Source: Rhodospirillales bacterium Ga0074136
GTDB taxonomy: Bacteria; Pseudomonadota; Alphaproteobacteria; Acetobacterales; Acetobacteraceae
Assembly (NCBI GenBank): GCA_001464375.1
Contig: LNEW01000082.1
Coordinates: 1-64,000 of the forward strand
DNA length: 64,000 nt
Direction: 5' to 3'
The position numbers were made by a program, and so were the translations under genes. The notes below the pieces were generated by a model. It was not told the origin of the DNA, ran no database searches, and saw only the letters and a program-made list of their open reading frames with translations. Every line of letters starts with the position of its first letter. Position 1 is the stretch's first letter. This document shows, piece by piece, positions 19,236 to 27,337 of this stretch.

Positions 19236-20078
19236 ATGGCCGAGATCCATCCGACCGCGGCGGTGGCCCCGGGCGCCGTCATCGGGGAGGGCTGCCGCAT
19301 CGGCCCCGGCTGTGTGGTCGGGCCCGATGTGGTGCTGGGCGCCGGCGTCGAGTTGATCGCCCATGTCGTCATCGACGGTCATACGCGCCTGGGCGAGCGC
19401 GTTCGCGTATTCCCCTTCGCGACCATCGGCATGGCGCCGCAGGACTTGAAGTACAAGGGCGAGCCGACGCGCTGCGAGATTGGCGCCCGCACCCTGGTCC
19501 GCGAGCATGTGACAGTGCATCGCGCAAGCGTGGGCGGGCCGGGCGTCACCGTGGTCGGCGCCGACTGCATGCTGATGGCGACCGCGCATGTCGCGCATGA
19601 CTGCGTGGTCAGCGACGGCGTGATCCTTGCCAACAACGTCATGCTCGGCGGGCATGTGCATGTCGACACCGGCGCCTTCATCGGCGGCGGCGCGGCGGTG
19701 CACCAGACCGTGCGGGTCGGCCGGCTGGCGATGATCTCGGGCATGGCGGGCGTGACCAACGACATCCCGCCCTTCGGCTTCGTCTTCGGCGTGCCGGCGC
19801 GCCTGGTGGGGTTCAACCGGATCGGCCTGCTGCGCCGCGGCGCGACACGCGACCAGTTGCGGGTGCTGCGACTGGCCAACAACCTGCTGTTCAAGGAGCC
19901 GGGCGAATTCGCCGCGCGGCTTGCCGAGGCGGAACAGCGCTTCGCCCACGAACCGCTGGTCGCCGAGATCATTGCCTTCGTGCGCGACCCGACGCGGCGG
20001 CGCCAGCTGGTTCGTCCCGGGCGCATGGCCGCACCGGAGCTCGGCGGCGCCGACGAGGAGAGCGGAGACGCGGCGTGA
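19236..20078 (+). CDS. lpxA: UDP-N-acetylglucosamine acyltransferase
   Basis: First enzyme of lipid A synthesis, 280 aa. Hexapeptide repeats form the left-handed beta-helix from the N-terminus (IHPTAAVAPGAVIGEGCRIG). QDLKYKGEPT and the catalytic His region (MATAHVAHDC) are conserved, as is GFNRIGLLRRG before the C-terminal helical domain. ATG 19236 is 2 nt after the fabZ stop. Its stop overlaps the GTG start of lpxI. Confidence 0.97.
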   Translation: MAEIHPTAAVAPGAVIGEGCRIGPGCVVGPDVVLGAGVELIAHVVIDGHTRLGERVRVFPFATIGMAPQDLKYKGEPTRCEIGARTLVREHVTVHRASVGGPGVTVVGADCMLMATAHVAHDCVVSDGVILANNVMLGGHVHVDTGAFIGGGAAVHQTVRVGRLAMISGMAGVTNDIPPFGFVFGVPARLVGFNRIGLLRRGATRDQLRVLRLANNLLFKEPGEFAARLAEAEQRFAHEPLVAEIIAFVRDPTRRRQLVRPGRMAAPELGGADEESGDAA

Positions 20079-20929
20079 CCCTTGCCGACGGCCCGCTCGG
20101 CATCATCGCCGGCGGTGGCGGCCTGCCGCTGCGGGTGGCTGAAGCGGCCTTCGCCGACGGTCACCCGGTGGTCGTGGCGGTGATCGAAGGCCATGGCGAT
20201 GCCGCGGCCTATCCAGGGTTTGCCGTGCAGGCCTTCCGCTGGGGCCAGGCCGCCACCATGCTCACCTGGCTCAAGCGCCACGGCGTTCGGCAGGTGGTGC
20301 TGGCCGGCACCGTCGCGCGCCCGTCCATCCTGTCGCTGCGCCCGGATGCGGCGGGGGTGAAGCTGCTGGGGCGGATCGGGCGCGCCGCCTTCACCGGCGA
20401 TGATTCCATCCTGCGCGCCGCAATGAAGGTGCTGGCCGAGGACGGGTTCGAGGTGCTGGGCGCGCAGCAGGTGCTGGCCGGGCTGTTGCCGGCCGCTGCC
20501 TTGCTGGCCGGGGCCCCGCCCGACGACCTGGCGCGTGCCGACATCCAGCGCGGCCTCGCGGTATGCCGGGCACTGGGCGCGGTGGATGTGGGGCAGGGCT
20601 GCGTCGTGCAGCAGGGCCTGGTGCTGGCGGTGGAAGCCATCGAGGGCACCGACGCCATGCTCCACCGTGCCGGCACGCTGAAACGCGAAGGCCCCGGCGG
20701 CGTTCTGGTGAAGGCGCTCAAGCCCGGCCAGTCGCGGCTCGCGGACCTGCCCACCATCGGCCCGCGCACGGTCGATGTCGCGCAGGAAGCGGGGCTGCGC
20801 GGCTTGGCCTTCGAGGCCGGCGGCACCATCCTTCTGGAGCGTGACGCAACCATCGCGCGGGCGACGGCGGCCGGGATCTTCCTGCTGTCCTTCGACCCTG
20901 CGGACTACGCGGAAGGAACGACGACATGA
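20075..20929 (+). CDS. lpxI: UDP-2,3-diacylglucosamine pyrophosphatase LpxI
   Basis: LpxI (DUF1009), 284 aa, hydrolyses UDP-2,3-diacylglucosamine to lipid X; it replaces LpxH in alphaproteobacteria. Visible features are the N-terminal [42 protein letters not shown] and [10 protein letters not shown]. The GTG at 20075 overlaps the lpxA stop by 4 nt. lpxB, which often follows lpxI, is not next: gloA is. Confidence 0.94.
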   Translation: MTLADGPLGIIAGGGGLPLRVAEAAFADGHPVVVAVIEGHGDAAAYPGFAVQAFRWGQAATMLTWLKRHGVRQVVLAGTVARPSILSLRPDAAGVKLLGRIGRAAFTGDDSILRAAMKVLAEDGFEVLGAQQVLAGLLPAAALLAGAPPDDLARADIQRGLAVCRALGAVDVGQGCVVQQGLVLAVEAIEGTDAMLHRAGTLKREGPGGVLVKALKPGQSRLADLPTIGPRTVDVAQEAGLRGLAFEAGGTILLERDATIARATAAGIFLLSFDPADYAEGTTT

Positions 20930-21321
20930 CCACGGGCCGCTTCCTGCACACCATGATCCGGGTGGGCAACCTCGACCGCTCGATCGCCTTCTACACCAAG
21001 CTGCTCGGCATGACGGAGCTGCGCCGGCGCGACGTGCCGGACGGCAAGTACACGCTGGCATTCCTGGGCTACGGCGAGGGCAACAAGGAAGGGCAGGGCG
21101 AGATCGAACTGACCTACAACTACGGCGTCGAGAAGTACGACCAGGGCACCGCGTTCGGACACCTGGCGGTCGGCGTGCCCGACGTGGCGGCGGCCTGCGA
21201 GGCTGTGCGCAGCGGCGGCGGCAGGGTCACGCGCGAGGCGGGTCCGGTGAAGTTCGGCACCACGATCATCGCCTTCGTGGAAGACCCCGACGGCTACAAG
21301 ATCGAGCTGATCCAGCGGTGA
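20926..21321 (+). CDS. gloA: Lactoylglutathione lyase (glyoxalase I)
   Basis: Glyoxalase I, 131 aa, converts the methylglyoxal-glutathione adduct to lactoylglutathione. It has [19 protein letters not shown] (metal-ligand His near the N-terminus), GHLAVGVPD, and the C-terminal [10 protein letters not shown] with the last metal-ligand Glu. ATG 20926 overlaps the lpxI stop. The final 31 bp form the left attachment site of the element, so the integrated state keeps a complete enzyme. A copy of the same coding end stands at 39309-39341, 11 bp before ycjX. Confidence 0.95.
   Translation: MTTGRFLHTMIRVGNLDRSIAFYTKLLGMTELRRRDVPDGKYTLAFLGYGEGNKEGQGEIELTYNYGVEKYDQGTAFGHLAVGVPDVAAACEAVRSGGGRVTREAGPVKFGTTIIAFVEDPDGYKIELIQR
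21289..21319 (+). repeat. attL: left core repeat in gloA
   Basis: 31 bp from the codons for [10 protein letters not shown] plus the first base of the stop. It matches attR at 30 of 31 positions. The target is the 3' end of a protein gene rather than a tRNA. Confidence 0.9.
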
Positions 21322-21376
21322 CCTGTTGAAGTCCCGTCGCTTCCCGCAAGCGACCGGAAATCAAAGGCTTATCTGC

Positions 21377-21486
21377 TGGCGGAGCTCCCGCCGTTCCCGT
21401 ATGTTCCCGGCCAGTCCCGCCGTTGGTCCGCCAGACTTCCGCCAGCGAGGGGTCTGCTCCGCCAGGAGCTCCGCCACGGTGGCGGA
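21377..21486. repeat. Cluster of six TCCGCCA repeats (candidate integrase arm sites)
   Basis: The 7-mer TCCGCCA occurs at 21427, 21438, 21458 and 21470 on the + strand, and reversed (TGGCGGA) at 21377 and 21480. Neighbouring copies are 11 or 12 bp apart, one helical turn. The surrounding consensus is gcTCCGCCAg. Two further copies lie beside attR (39252, 39263). Arm-type binding by the integrase or an excision factor is the best explanation; it is inferred. Confidence 0.65.
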
Positions 21487-21515
21487 GCGGGCGGGCCTGA
21501 CGGGAGGCACCTTCG

Positions 21516-22574
21516 ATGGCGCACATTCAGAAGCGCGGCGATCGGTGGCGGGCGGAGGTCCGCCGCCAGGGCGTCGGCCGGTCCAAGAGCTTCGCGACCA
21601 AGAAGGATGCCGAGGCCTGGGCGCGGCAACTTGAGACTGGGATCGAACGCGGCCTGGTGGTCACCGCCGCGGGCGCATCCGGCACCCTGGCCGACCTGCT
21701 GACCAAGTACGAGGAGGACGTCTGGCCGCTGAAGAAGTGGGGCACGTCCAAGGCCTACGAATTGAAGCAGCTTCGTGCGGACCTCGGCACCAAGACCGTT
21801 CGCAACATCGACCGCACGATGATCACGGAATATGCGAAGGGGCTTCGCGAGCGCATGGGCGGTGCCGGCGTCGCAACCCGGCTGTCCTATCTGGTGGAAG
21901 TGTTCCGGGCCGCGCGTGATCTATGGCAGGCCGCCGTGCCGCTGGAAGATGCTGAGGCCGCGGTCGCCTCGTTGAAGCGGCAGAAGGTGCTGACGCGCAG
22001 CCAGCCGCGCACCCGTAGGCCGCTGGATAAAGAACTCGACCGGGTGGTGGCCTACGCCACAGCGTCGGCGAAGATGGAGGTAGACCTCGCCGCCATTGTG
22101 ACGGTGCTGCGGGTGCTTCCTCTGCGCATCGGTGAGCTGTGCGCGATCGAATGGGATGACCTCCGGCCTGGCGAACGCGCCGTGGTCATCCGCGCGCGTA
22201 AGCATCCCGACGTGCTGGTGAAGGCCGGCAACGACTACGTGGTGCCGCTGCTGACGGTGGACGGCATCGACACCTGGGAGCTTGTCAGCGGGCGCCCGCG
22301 CTACTTCGACCGGCCGTTCCCGTATATCCGGCACACGGTTTCCTCGTCGTGGTGGGTCGCGGCGAAGGCGCTGGCGATTGAGGATCTGCACCTGCATGAC
22401 CTCCGCGCGGGCGCAATCTCCCGTCTGCTGGAAGCCGGCGTGCCGGTGCCCGTGGTGGCGCATCTGAGCGGGCACCGGAATTGGAAGGTCCTGGCCAAGC
22501 ACTACACCCGGCTCGACCCGTCCAATATGCACGAGACGGTCGCACGCTTCTTGGCGGCGGGCGCTGCGTCATGA
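21516..22574 (+). CDS. int: Tyrosine recombinase/integrase
   Basis: Site-specific integrase of 352 aa that should catalyse integration and excision of the element. The N-terminal part (MAHIQKRGDRWRAEVRRQG) is an arm-binding-type domain, a SAM-like core-binding domain spans about 55-155, and the catalytic domain follows. Active-site residues visible are Arg204 (LRIGEL), His294 and Arg297 (HDLR), His320 (GHRN) and Tyr330 (HYTRLD). GGGAGG precedes ATG 21516. The gene starts 197 bp inside attL and points into the element. Its stop overlaps the next gene (ATGA). Confidence 0.95.
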   Translation: MAHIQKRGDRWRAEVRRQGVGRSKSFATKKDAEAWARQLETGIERGLVVTAAGASGTLADLLTKYEEDVWPLKKWGTSKAYELKQLRADLGTKTVRNIDRTMITEYAKGLRERMGGAGVATRLSYLVEVFRAARDLWQAAVPLEDAEAAVASLKRQKVLTRSQPRTRRPLDKELDRVVAYATASAKMEVDLAAIVTVLRVLPLRIGELCAIEWDDLRPGERAVVIRARKHPDVLVKAGNDYVVPLLTVDGIDTWELVSGRPRYFDRPFPYIRHTVSSSWWVAAKALAIEDLHLHDLRAGAISRLLEAGVPVPVVAHLSGHRNWKVLAKHYTRLDPSNMHETVARFLAAGAAS

Positions 22575-22951
22575 GCCGGCAAGAGATGGATGCGCTCGTC
22601 GCCCTGGTCCGCAGCCACGGCGCCGAGACACTGGCGGAGTGGGCGCGCGGGGTCGATGCGCTCATGCAAATGGGCGAGGAGTGGAACGGGGCGGAGTGGA
22701 CTACGTCGCGTAGCCTCGGCCGACCGGGGCATGATCCTGTGCGGCTCGCGATCCTCTGGCGGCTGATGGTGGTCCAGCGCCAGGCCGCCGGGCGCAAGGT
22801 CTCGCGGCTCGGTATTGCCGAGGACGCGGCGACCGCGTTGGCGATGGGCGATCCGACGGTGCGCTGGGCGCTGGGCGTCCGTCCTGGTTCCCCCGGCCCT
22901 ACGGTGGAGGCTGTCCGCTCCCTGTTCCGCGGCCCGGACTTCCCGGTATAG
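22571..22951 (+). CDS. Unknown protein coupled to integrase
   Basis: A 126-aa protein of no recognised family. It is predicted mostly helical, with a central LAILWRLMVVQRQAAGRK segment and a C-terminal Pro/Gly-rich end. ATG 22571 overlaps the integrase stop codon (ATGA), so it is translated with the integrase and might take part in recombination control. That role is inferred only from position. Confidence 0.65.
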   Translation: MSRQEMDALVALVRSHGAETLAEWARGVDALMQMGEEWNGAEWTTSRSLGRPGHDPVRLAILWRLMVVQRQAAGRKVSRLGIAEDAATALAMGDPTVRWALGVRPGSPGPTVEAVRSLFRGPDFPV

Positions 22952-23068
22952 GCCCGCTTCTGCCCGGAGTGTCGGCTGCGGGGTGTGTGAGAACCCCGCC
23001 GCGCTTTTCGGTTTATCCACACAATGGGCCTGATCTACGTGGTGTGTCCCCTCAATGGACGGGACACC

Positions 23069-23344
23069 ATGCCGACCACCAGAACCGCGGCCTCGGCCGC
23101 CTCCGATCCCCCCAACACCGCCACCACCGCTAGGCGCCGCGCGCTCCTCGAAAGCCTCGGCCTCATGGAAGAGGACGAGGTTGCCGCGTTGTTCGGCTGC
23201 TCGGTGAAGGCGTTACGCAACCGTGCCCGCGTCGACAAGCCCGATAGCGTGAAGCTGTCGGGCAAGCGGCTCTATCCGAGGGATGCGGTGCTTGCGTTCA
23301 TCGAGCGCCGTCTCGAACGCGCGCTGCCGTCGCGCGCGGCCTGA
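23069..23344 (+). CDS. AlpA/Xis-like helix-turn-helix protein
   Basis: A 91-aa protein with a C-terminal HTH_17-like module: LMEEDEVAALFGCSVKALRN is followed by a wing-like strand (KLSGKRLYPRDAVLAFIE). This layout is typical of excisionase/AlpA-type proteins that bind att arms or switch on the element's genes. The first 30 residues are Ala/Thr-rich and disordered. ATG 23069 follows GGACGGGA; ATG 23024 is an alternative. It lies between the integrase pair and the replication operon, as in many satellites. Confidence 0.72.
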   Translation: MPTTRTAASAASDPPNTATTARRRALLESLGLMEEDEVAALFGCSVKALRNRARVDKPDSVKLSGKRLYPRDAVLAFIERRLERALPSRAA

Positions 23345-23524
23345 TCGGCTGATCGGCTCCACGGCGACCGTCAACGCAATCCGCGCTGACGTGGCCACCA
23401 TCAACCGCAAGCTGGACCGGCTGCTGGCACACATCGGCCGCGCGGAAACCTGAACCCCCTTGCTCGACGTGCCTAACGGCGCCTGCCCGCGCCGACTTCC
23501 CTGAACCCGAATGGAACCCTGCTC
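23345..23524. other. Control region before the replication operon
   Basis: A 180-bp gap. It holds a LexA-type box at 23503-23517 just before the ATG at 23525. An open stretch of about 34 codons that ends at 23452 looks weakly protein-like but has no ATG or GTG near its beginning, so I do not call it a gene. Confidence 0.5.
23503..23517 (+). promoter_or_regulatory. LexA-type box before the replication operon
   Basis: GAACCCGAATGGAAC, that is GAAC-N7-GAAC, the reverse complement of the alphaproteobacterial LexA box GTTC-N7-GTTC. It ends 7 nt before the ATG at 23525. The same motif stands before lexA in this window (61921). Confidence 0.6.
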
Positions 23525-24187
23525 ATGATCCCCGACTCCGAATGGCGGCCGCGCGGCTGGTCCGCGGGCGACAACCTCGCGCCGCGCTTCAAGGCGCTGC
23601 TGGCTGAACTCGGCGGCTGGCGTCAGCTGCCGTTGGTGCCGCCTGATCTGGTGGAACGCATCGACGTCCTGGCGCATCCGCTGAACCAGGAGCCGAAGCG
23701 GCGCTATCACCCCGATGAGCACCTGACGGCCTCCCTTGATGTGCGCGCGATGGTCCTCAAGCCGCTGGGCTTGAGGACCATGGCGGGCGAGGTGAAGCAC
23801 GCATGGATGATGAAGCCGAACGCGCAAGGCGCCCGGTGGCGTGTCTATGACCATGGCACGCGGCTGGTGGATGCAGAATCGTCCGTCGCGAGCAAGCAGC
23901 CGCGCGCATGGTGGCAGGCGCCCTACATTGACTCGGACGGGATCGAGGTCGACGCCGATCCCCAGGCGGATGCGCACGCCTATGTTGCCGGAATGGTGCG
24001 GCGGCTGAACGCATCGAACCTGCGCGCGGTGGTGCTTGGTCGCGGCTCCTACCACTTCGCTGCGGTGGACTTGATGGTCTGGCACGCGGAGGACTGGCAG
24101 GACCGCGACATGGCGGCGAGGTTCATCGACCGTCCGCAAGCCGCGGCGCTGCCGGCCTTTGACGTGGTGCCGCCATGGTTCTGGTGA
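23525..24187 (+). CDS. Unknown protein preceding the VapE-like ATPase
   Basis: A 220-aa protein with no recognised family. It is rich in aromatic residues and has no membrane segment or signal peptide. It lies directly behind a LexA-type box and 180 bp ahead of the VapE-like gene on the same strand, which is where satellites often carry a primase or replication accessory gene. No primase motifs are visible to me. The only obvious start is ATG 23525; it lacks a strong ribosome-binding site. Confidence 0.7.
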   Translation: MIPDSEWRPRGWSAGDNLAPRFKALLAELGGWRQLPLVPPDLVERIDVLAHPLNQEPKRRYHPDEHLTASLDVRAMVLKPLGLRTMAGEVKHAWMMKPNAQGARWRVYDHGTRLVDAESSVASKQPRAWWQAPYIDSDGIEVDADPQADAHAYVAGMVRRLNASNLRAVVLGRGSYHFAAVDLMVWHAEDWQDRDMAARFIDRPQAAALPAFDVVPPWFW

Positions 24188-24367
24188 AGGCGGCAACGGC
24201 CGCCGCGCTGGGGAACGCGGCGGCCGCCCTGACCAGGGAACCCTTTACGCGCCGGGGCGGCTTGCCCTCCGCGTCCGGCGAACCGGACGTGGCAGCGGGC
24301 GCTCGTCATGTCACTGACCAATCCGCCCAGGGCGGGCCGATCGGGCCTGCCACCGGAGCGCGCCCCC

Positions 24368-26161
24368 ATGCCTGACTCCGCGCAGACCGGTGCGCATCCA
24401 TTCGACTTGATGGACGCCGCGGAGCTGATCGACACGCTGGCGCGGATGACGTCCGCGCGAATCAGCCAGCATGAGCACGCCGCGAGGCGGCGCTTTGTAG
24501 AGCTTGGCGTGCCCGGCTGGCTTGGTCGCGTCATCGCGCGGCGGGCGGAGCTTGGCATCGCGGACGCGGAGGGCGAGGAGGCCGATGATGATGCAGCGCC
24601 GCCGCGAACTGGTGCGCGGCAATCGCGCTATTCGGCGGCCGACCGTGCATTGAACGCCATTGCCGCCAATCGGGCGGACACCGGGCCGGCCTTCGATCAA
24701 GGCGTGCTGGCCGAGCTTCACGCCATGCGCATCGAAGATCCCGGGAAGTATGAGGACTACCGAGCCACATTCAAAAGCCACGGCGTGCGCGTCCCCGCGC
24801 TTGAGCAGGCGATGAACCGGTGGGCTTCGCGCGGTCGCTCGACGCAAGGGCCGCGGGAGGACGAGAACTCCGGAACCGCGAACTGGCCGGGGATGTGCCA
24901 GCAAAACCAGCGCGGCGAAATGCTGGGCAACCTGCACAATGCGATGGTGGTCCTGCGCCATGAACCGGATCACATGAACATCCTGGGCTTCAATGAGATG
25001 ACCAGCTCGGCAGTGATCAAAGCCGGCACCACGTGGCAGGCTTTGACCGATGCGCACGTGTCGGCGCTGCAGGAGAAACTTCAGAGGCTTGGCCTCAAAT
25101 CGATCGGCTCCGACGTGATGCACCAGGCCGTCGCGCTGCGTGCGGACGAACGGCGCTTCCATCCCGTGCGCGACTACCTGCAAGCGCTGCGATGGGATGG
25201 TGTGGGGCGGCTCGATACTTGGCTGGCCACATACTGCAACGCCGGCGATGCCGATGCGGAATACCTGAACGTGGTTGGTCGATGCTTCCTGATCGCGATG
25301 GTCGCGCGCGTCATGCGCCCCGGCTGCAAGGTCGATCACGTGATGATTCTTGAGGGCGAGCAGGGCATTCGCAAGTCCACGGTGGCGCGCATCCTGGGCG
25401 GCGACTGGTTCTCCGACAGCATGCCGCCGATCAGCGCGGGCAAGGATGCGATGCAGCACCTGCGCGGCAAATGGCTCATCGAGCTGGGCGAACTTGCCGC
25501 CATGCGCCGCGCCGAGGCTGGCCACCTCAAACAGTTCCTCACGGTGACGACGGACAAGTATCGGCCGAGCTATGGGCGCAATGAAGTCGAGTATCCCCGG
25601 CAGTGCGTCTTCATCGGCACCACGAACGAGATGCGCTACTTGCAGGACGCCACCGGCGCGCGGCGCTTCTGGCCAGTGCGAGTTCTGGGCGAATGCGACA
25701 CCGACGCCCTTGTGCGGGATCGCGACCAGCTTTTCGCCGAGGCCTTCGACGCCTTCCGCAAGGGCGAGGTTTGGTGGCCGAAAGGCGGTTTCGAGCGCGA
25801 GTACGCGCGCGCCGAACAGGAGGATCGGCACACCGCCGATGAGTGGCAGGATGAGGTCGCCCGCTTCCTAATTGACAAGCGCACCATCGCTATCCGCGAT
25901 GTGCTGATTGACGGTCTGAAAATGCCGCTCGACCGGATTGACGAACTCCCGACCAAGCGAGTGGCGGCGATCCTGCGGCGGCTGGGCTGGGTCCTGCGGC
26001 GGAAGACGCATGTTCGCTGGTGGGAGCCTGGACCGCACTGGCAGTCCGTGCGCGACCAGTATCAAGCTGAGGCCACGGAACGGGAAGCGACGCGCCATTA
26101 TCAGGCCGGGCGGTTGCCGATCGGTGCCTGCGGGAATGCTGACGAGGATATTCCGTTCTAG
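24368..26161 (+). CDS. VapE-family replicative ATPase/helicase
   Basis: A 597-aa protein of the virulence-associated E family, superfamily-3-like ATPases used for replication by satellites and phages. Walker A GEQGIRKST lies near residues 330-339, Walker B is WLIELGEL about 40 residues later, and sensor-like motifs KYRPSYGRNEVEYPRQ and FIGTTNEMRYLQD follow, then GARRFWPVRV. The N-terminal 250 residues have no visible primase motif. The C-terminal part ends in a winged-helix-like region that could bind the origin. I chose ATG 24368 because GGAG lies 9 nt upstream; ATG 24308 is possible. A probable origin follows directly. Confidence 0.9.
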   Translation: MPDSAQTGAHPFDLMDAAELIDTLARMTSARISQHEHAARRRFVELGVPGWLGRVIARRAELGIADAEGEEADDDAAPPRTGARQSRYSAADRALNAIAANRADTGPAFDQGVLAELHAMRIEDPGKYEDYRATFKSHGVRVPALEQAMNRWASRGRSTQGPREDENSGTANWPGMCQQNQRGEMLGNLHNAMVVLRHEPDHMNILGFNEMTSSAVIKAGTTWQALTDAHVSALQEKLQRLGLKSIGSDVMHQAVALRADERRFHPVRDYLQALRWDGVGRLDTWLATYCNAGDADAEYLNVVGRCFLIAMVARVMRPGCKVDHVMILEGEQGIRKSTVARILGGDWFSDSMPPISAGKDAMQHLRGKWLIELGELAAMRRAEAGHLKQFLTVTTDKYRPSYGRNEVEYPRQCVFIGTTNEMRYLQDATGARRFWPVRVLGECDTDALVRDRDQLFAEAFDAFRKGEVWWPKGGFEREYARAEQEDRHTADEWQDEVARFLIDKRTIAIRDVLIDGLKMPLDRIDELPTKRVAAILRRLGWVLRRKTHVRWWEPGPHWQSVRDQYQAEATEREATRHYQAGRLPIGACGNADEDIPF

Positions 26162-26164
26162 CCC

Positions 26165-26517
26165 ATGACGGCTGCCGTCATGGTGCCGGATGTCCAGCCG
26201 CCGAGAACCGATTGATTCGTCAAGAAAGATGATTGGCCGGCGCGCCGGCATGACGGCACATGACGGCATGACACCAGATTTCCCGGAGTTGTTCTCAGAA
26301 GGCGCGCTGCCCTGGTTATCCACCGGTATCGGGTGGTGGTTATGTGAGCCGGGCTACGTATTCAACCACCACCCGATACCCCGGCACACATACTCACCCC
26401 ACCCGCTCCAACAAAGAATTGTGCCGTCATGCCGTCATACAGATGCGGGCCTTCCAAGTGTTCCGCGGGTTTGCCGGCATGACGGCACCATGACGGCAGC
26501 CCCCCGGCCGCCGTCAT
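26165..26517. repeat. Nine ATGACGGC iterons in two clusters
   Basis: Exact copies of ATGACGGC begin at 26165, 26250, 26260, 26479 and 26490; reverse copies (GCCGTCAT) begin at 26174, 26423, 26431 and 26510. The pair at 26165-26181 makes a palindrome. The first four copies lie left of the 26325-26380 hairpin and the other five lie right of it. A degenerate copy (ATGACACC) adjoins at 26268. Confidence 0.85.
26325..26380. repeat. 17-bp inverted repeat at the centre of the iteron region
   Basis: GGTATCGGGTGGTGGTT (26325-26341) is the exact reverse complement of AACCACCACCCGATACC (26364-26380), with a 22-nt loop. No T-run follows, so it is not a terminator. Its central position among iterons fits an origin structure. 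Confidence 0.85.
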
Positions 26518-26884
26518 GGTGTCATGCAGGCCGCCCGTCCGGCGGCTGATGGCGTAGGGCGCCGCGTCGCCCGCCGGCTTCATGGTCGTGGCCAGCCGCG
26601 GTGCCGCCCCGCATGGATCACGCTGCAACCTTGATGCCGACTCTCGCCGATCCTGTTCTCGTCCCGATGCTGCCAATCGCGGCCCGCATCTGCACGCTGC
26701 ATTCGCACGTCGCATTCGCGGCAGCGCGCGGCACCACCCACGGCGGGGTGCGTTCGCTGGCAGCATCGGGGGGGGGCGACATTTCGCCTCCCACCGCTCG
26801 ACCCATACCGGTGGGGGAAAACGACCTTCGCCGAATGGCCCCGAAAAGCGCCCCCCGCATTTCTCCACGTGAAAGGCAGTGCCG

Positions 26885-27328
26885 ATGAACGGCGGACAAT
26901 TCCGATCGAAGTGGCGGCGCGGCGCGCCCGTGCCCGCGGCAACCATCCGCGCGCCATCGCATTTGAACGCCGCGCAACGCAGGGCTTTCGATGAAGCCCT
27001 GCGCAGCCGCCCCGGCTTCTTCACGGAATCGGATGTGCGGCTGCTGAGCGCGTATGCGATCGCCGCCGCGGCGGTGGAGGAATTGGAGCGCCATCCTGAG
27101 CGCGCCGAAACACCGACCAGCTATCGGCGTGCCGTGGACACCATGCTGCGCTTCTCCAAGGCGCTGCGCCTCGCGCCATCCGCGCGTGCCAACAACGATG
27201 ACGCCGTGCCACCGCCGCCGCCGCTGGCCCCCGGCGACGACAGCGCCGGCGCGTGGCACCACGCGGCGCGCGATGCCGATCCCGCCACCCCGGCGCCCTG
27301 GGTGAACGCCGCCCGCCACGACGCGTAG
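26885..27328 (+). CDS. P27-like phage terminase small subunit
   Basis: A 147-aa protein matching the pattern of P27-family small terminases: PSHLNAAQRRAFDEAL, FFTESDVRLLSAYA, an exchangeable helix, then TMLRFSKALRLAPSAR. A Pro/Asp-rich 40-residue tail follows. Small terminases recognise the packaging site on DNA. AAGG lies upstream of ATG 26885; GTG 26879 is an alternative. No large terminase is present in the element, so it may redirect a helper phage's packaging motor, as in PICIs. Identification is by motif memory, not a search. Confidence 0.7.
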   Translation: MNGGQFRSKWRRGAPVPAATIRAPSHLNAAQRRAFDEALRSRPGFFTESDVRLLSAYAIAAAAVEELERHPERAETPTSYRRAVDTMLRFSKALRLAPSARANNDDAVPPPPPLAPGDDSAGAWHHAARDADPATPAPWVNAARHDA

Positions 27329-27337
27329 GAGGCGCGC

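Larger units (their letters stand above)
26162..26884. other. Probable replication origin of the element
   Basis: 723 bp between the VapE-like ATPase and the small terminase, with no well-supported gene. The left half holds nine exact copies of ATGACGGC/GCCGTCAT flanking a large hairpin. Short A/T-richer tracts lie beside them (26221-26234 and 26411-26422). Satellites of the SaPI type place an iteron origin next to the rep gene in the same way. One open frame (26601-26888) overlaps the terminase start by 4 nt but has no ribosome-binding site or family. Confidence 0.65.

Noticed and set aside
21289-21321. tRNA 3' end as the integration target
   Set aside because: The shared sequence is coding for the gloA C-terminus; no tRNA cloverleaf can be drawn on either side.
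21393-21406. GTTC-N6-GTTC near attL as a LexA box
   Set aside because: The spacer is 6, not 7, and both halves lie in a repetitive GTTCCCG stretch.
24175-24375. 66-codon open frame between the 23525 and VapE-like genes
   Set aside because: Ala/Gly/Pro-rich without ribosome-binding site; it overlaps both neighbours and looks compositional.
26325-26380. Large hairpin as a transcription terminator
   Set aside because: The loop is 22 nt, no T-run follows, and it lies inside the iteron cluster rather than at a gene end.
26165-26517. Short repeats as a CRISPR array
   Set aside because: The repeats are 8 bp, occur in both orientations and have irregular spacing; no cas gene is present.
26601-26888. 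95-codon open frame overlapping the small terminase start by ATGA
   Set aside because: The overlap is suggestive, but there is no ribosome-binding site, the protein has no visible domain, and other frames are equally open. Left as uncertain non-coding.
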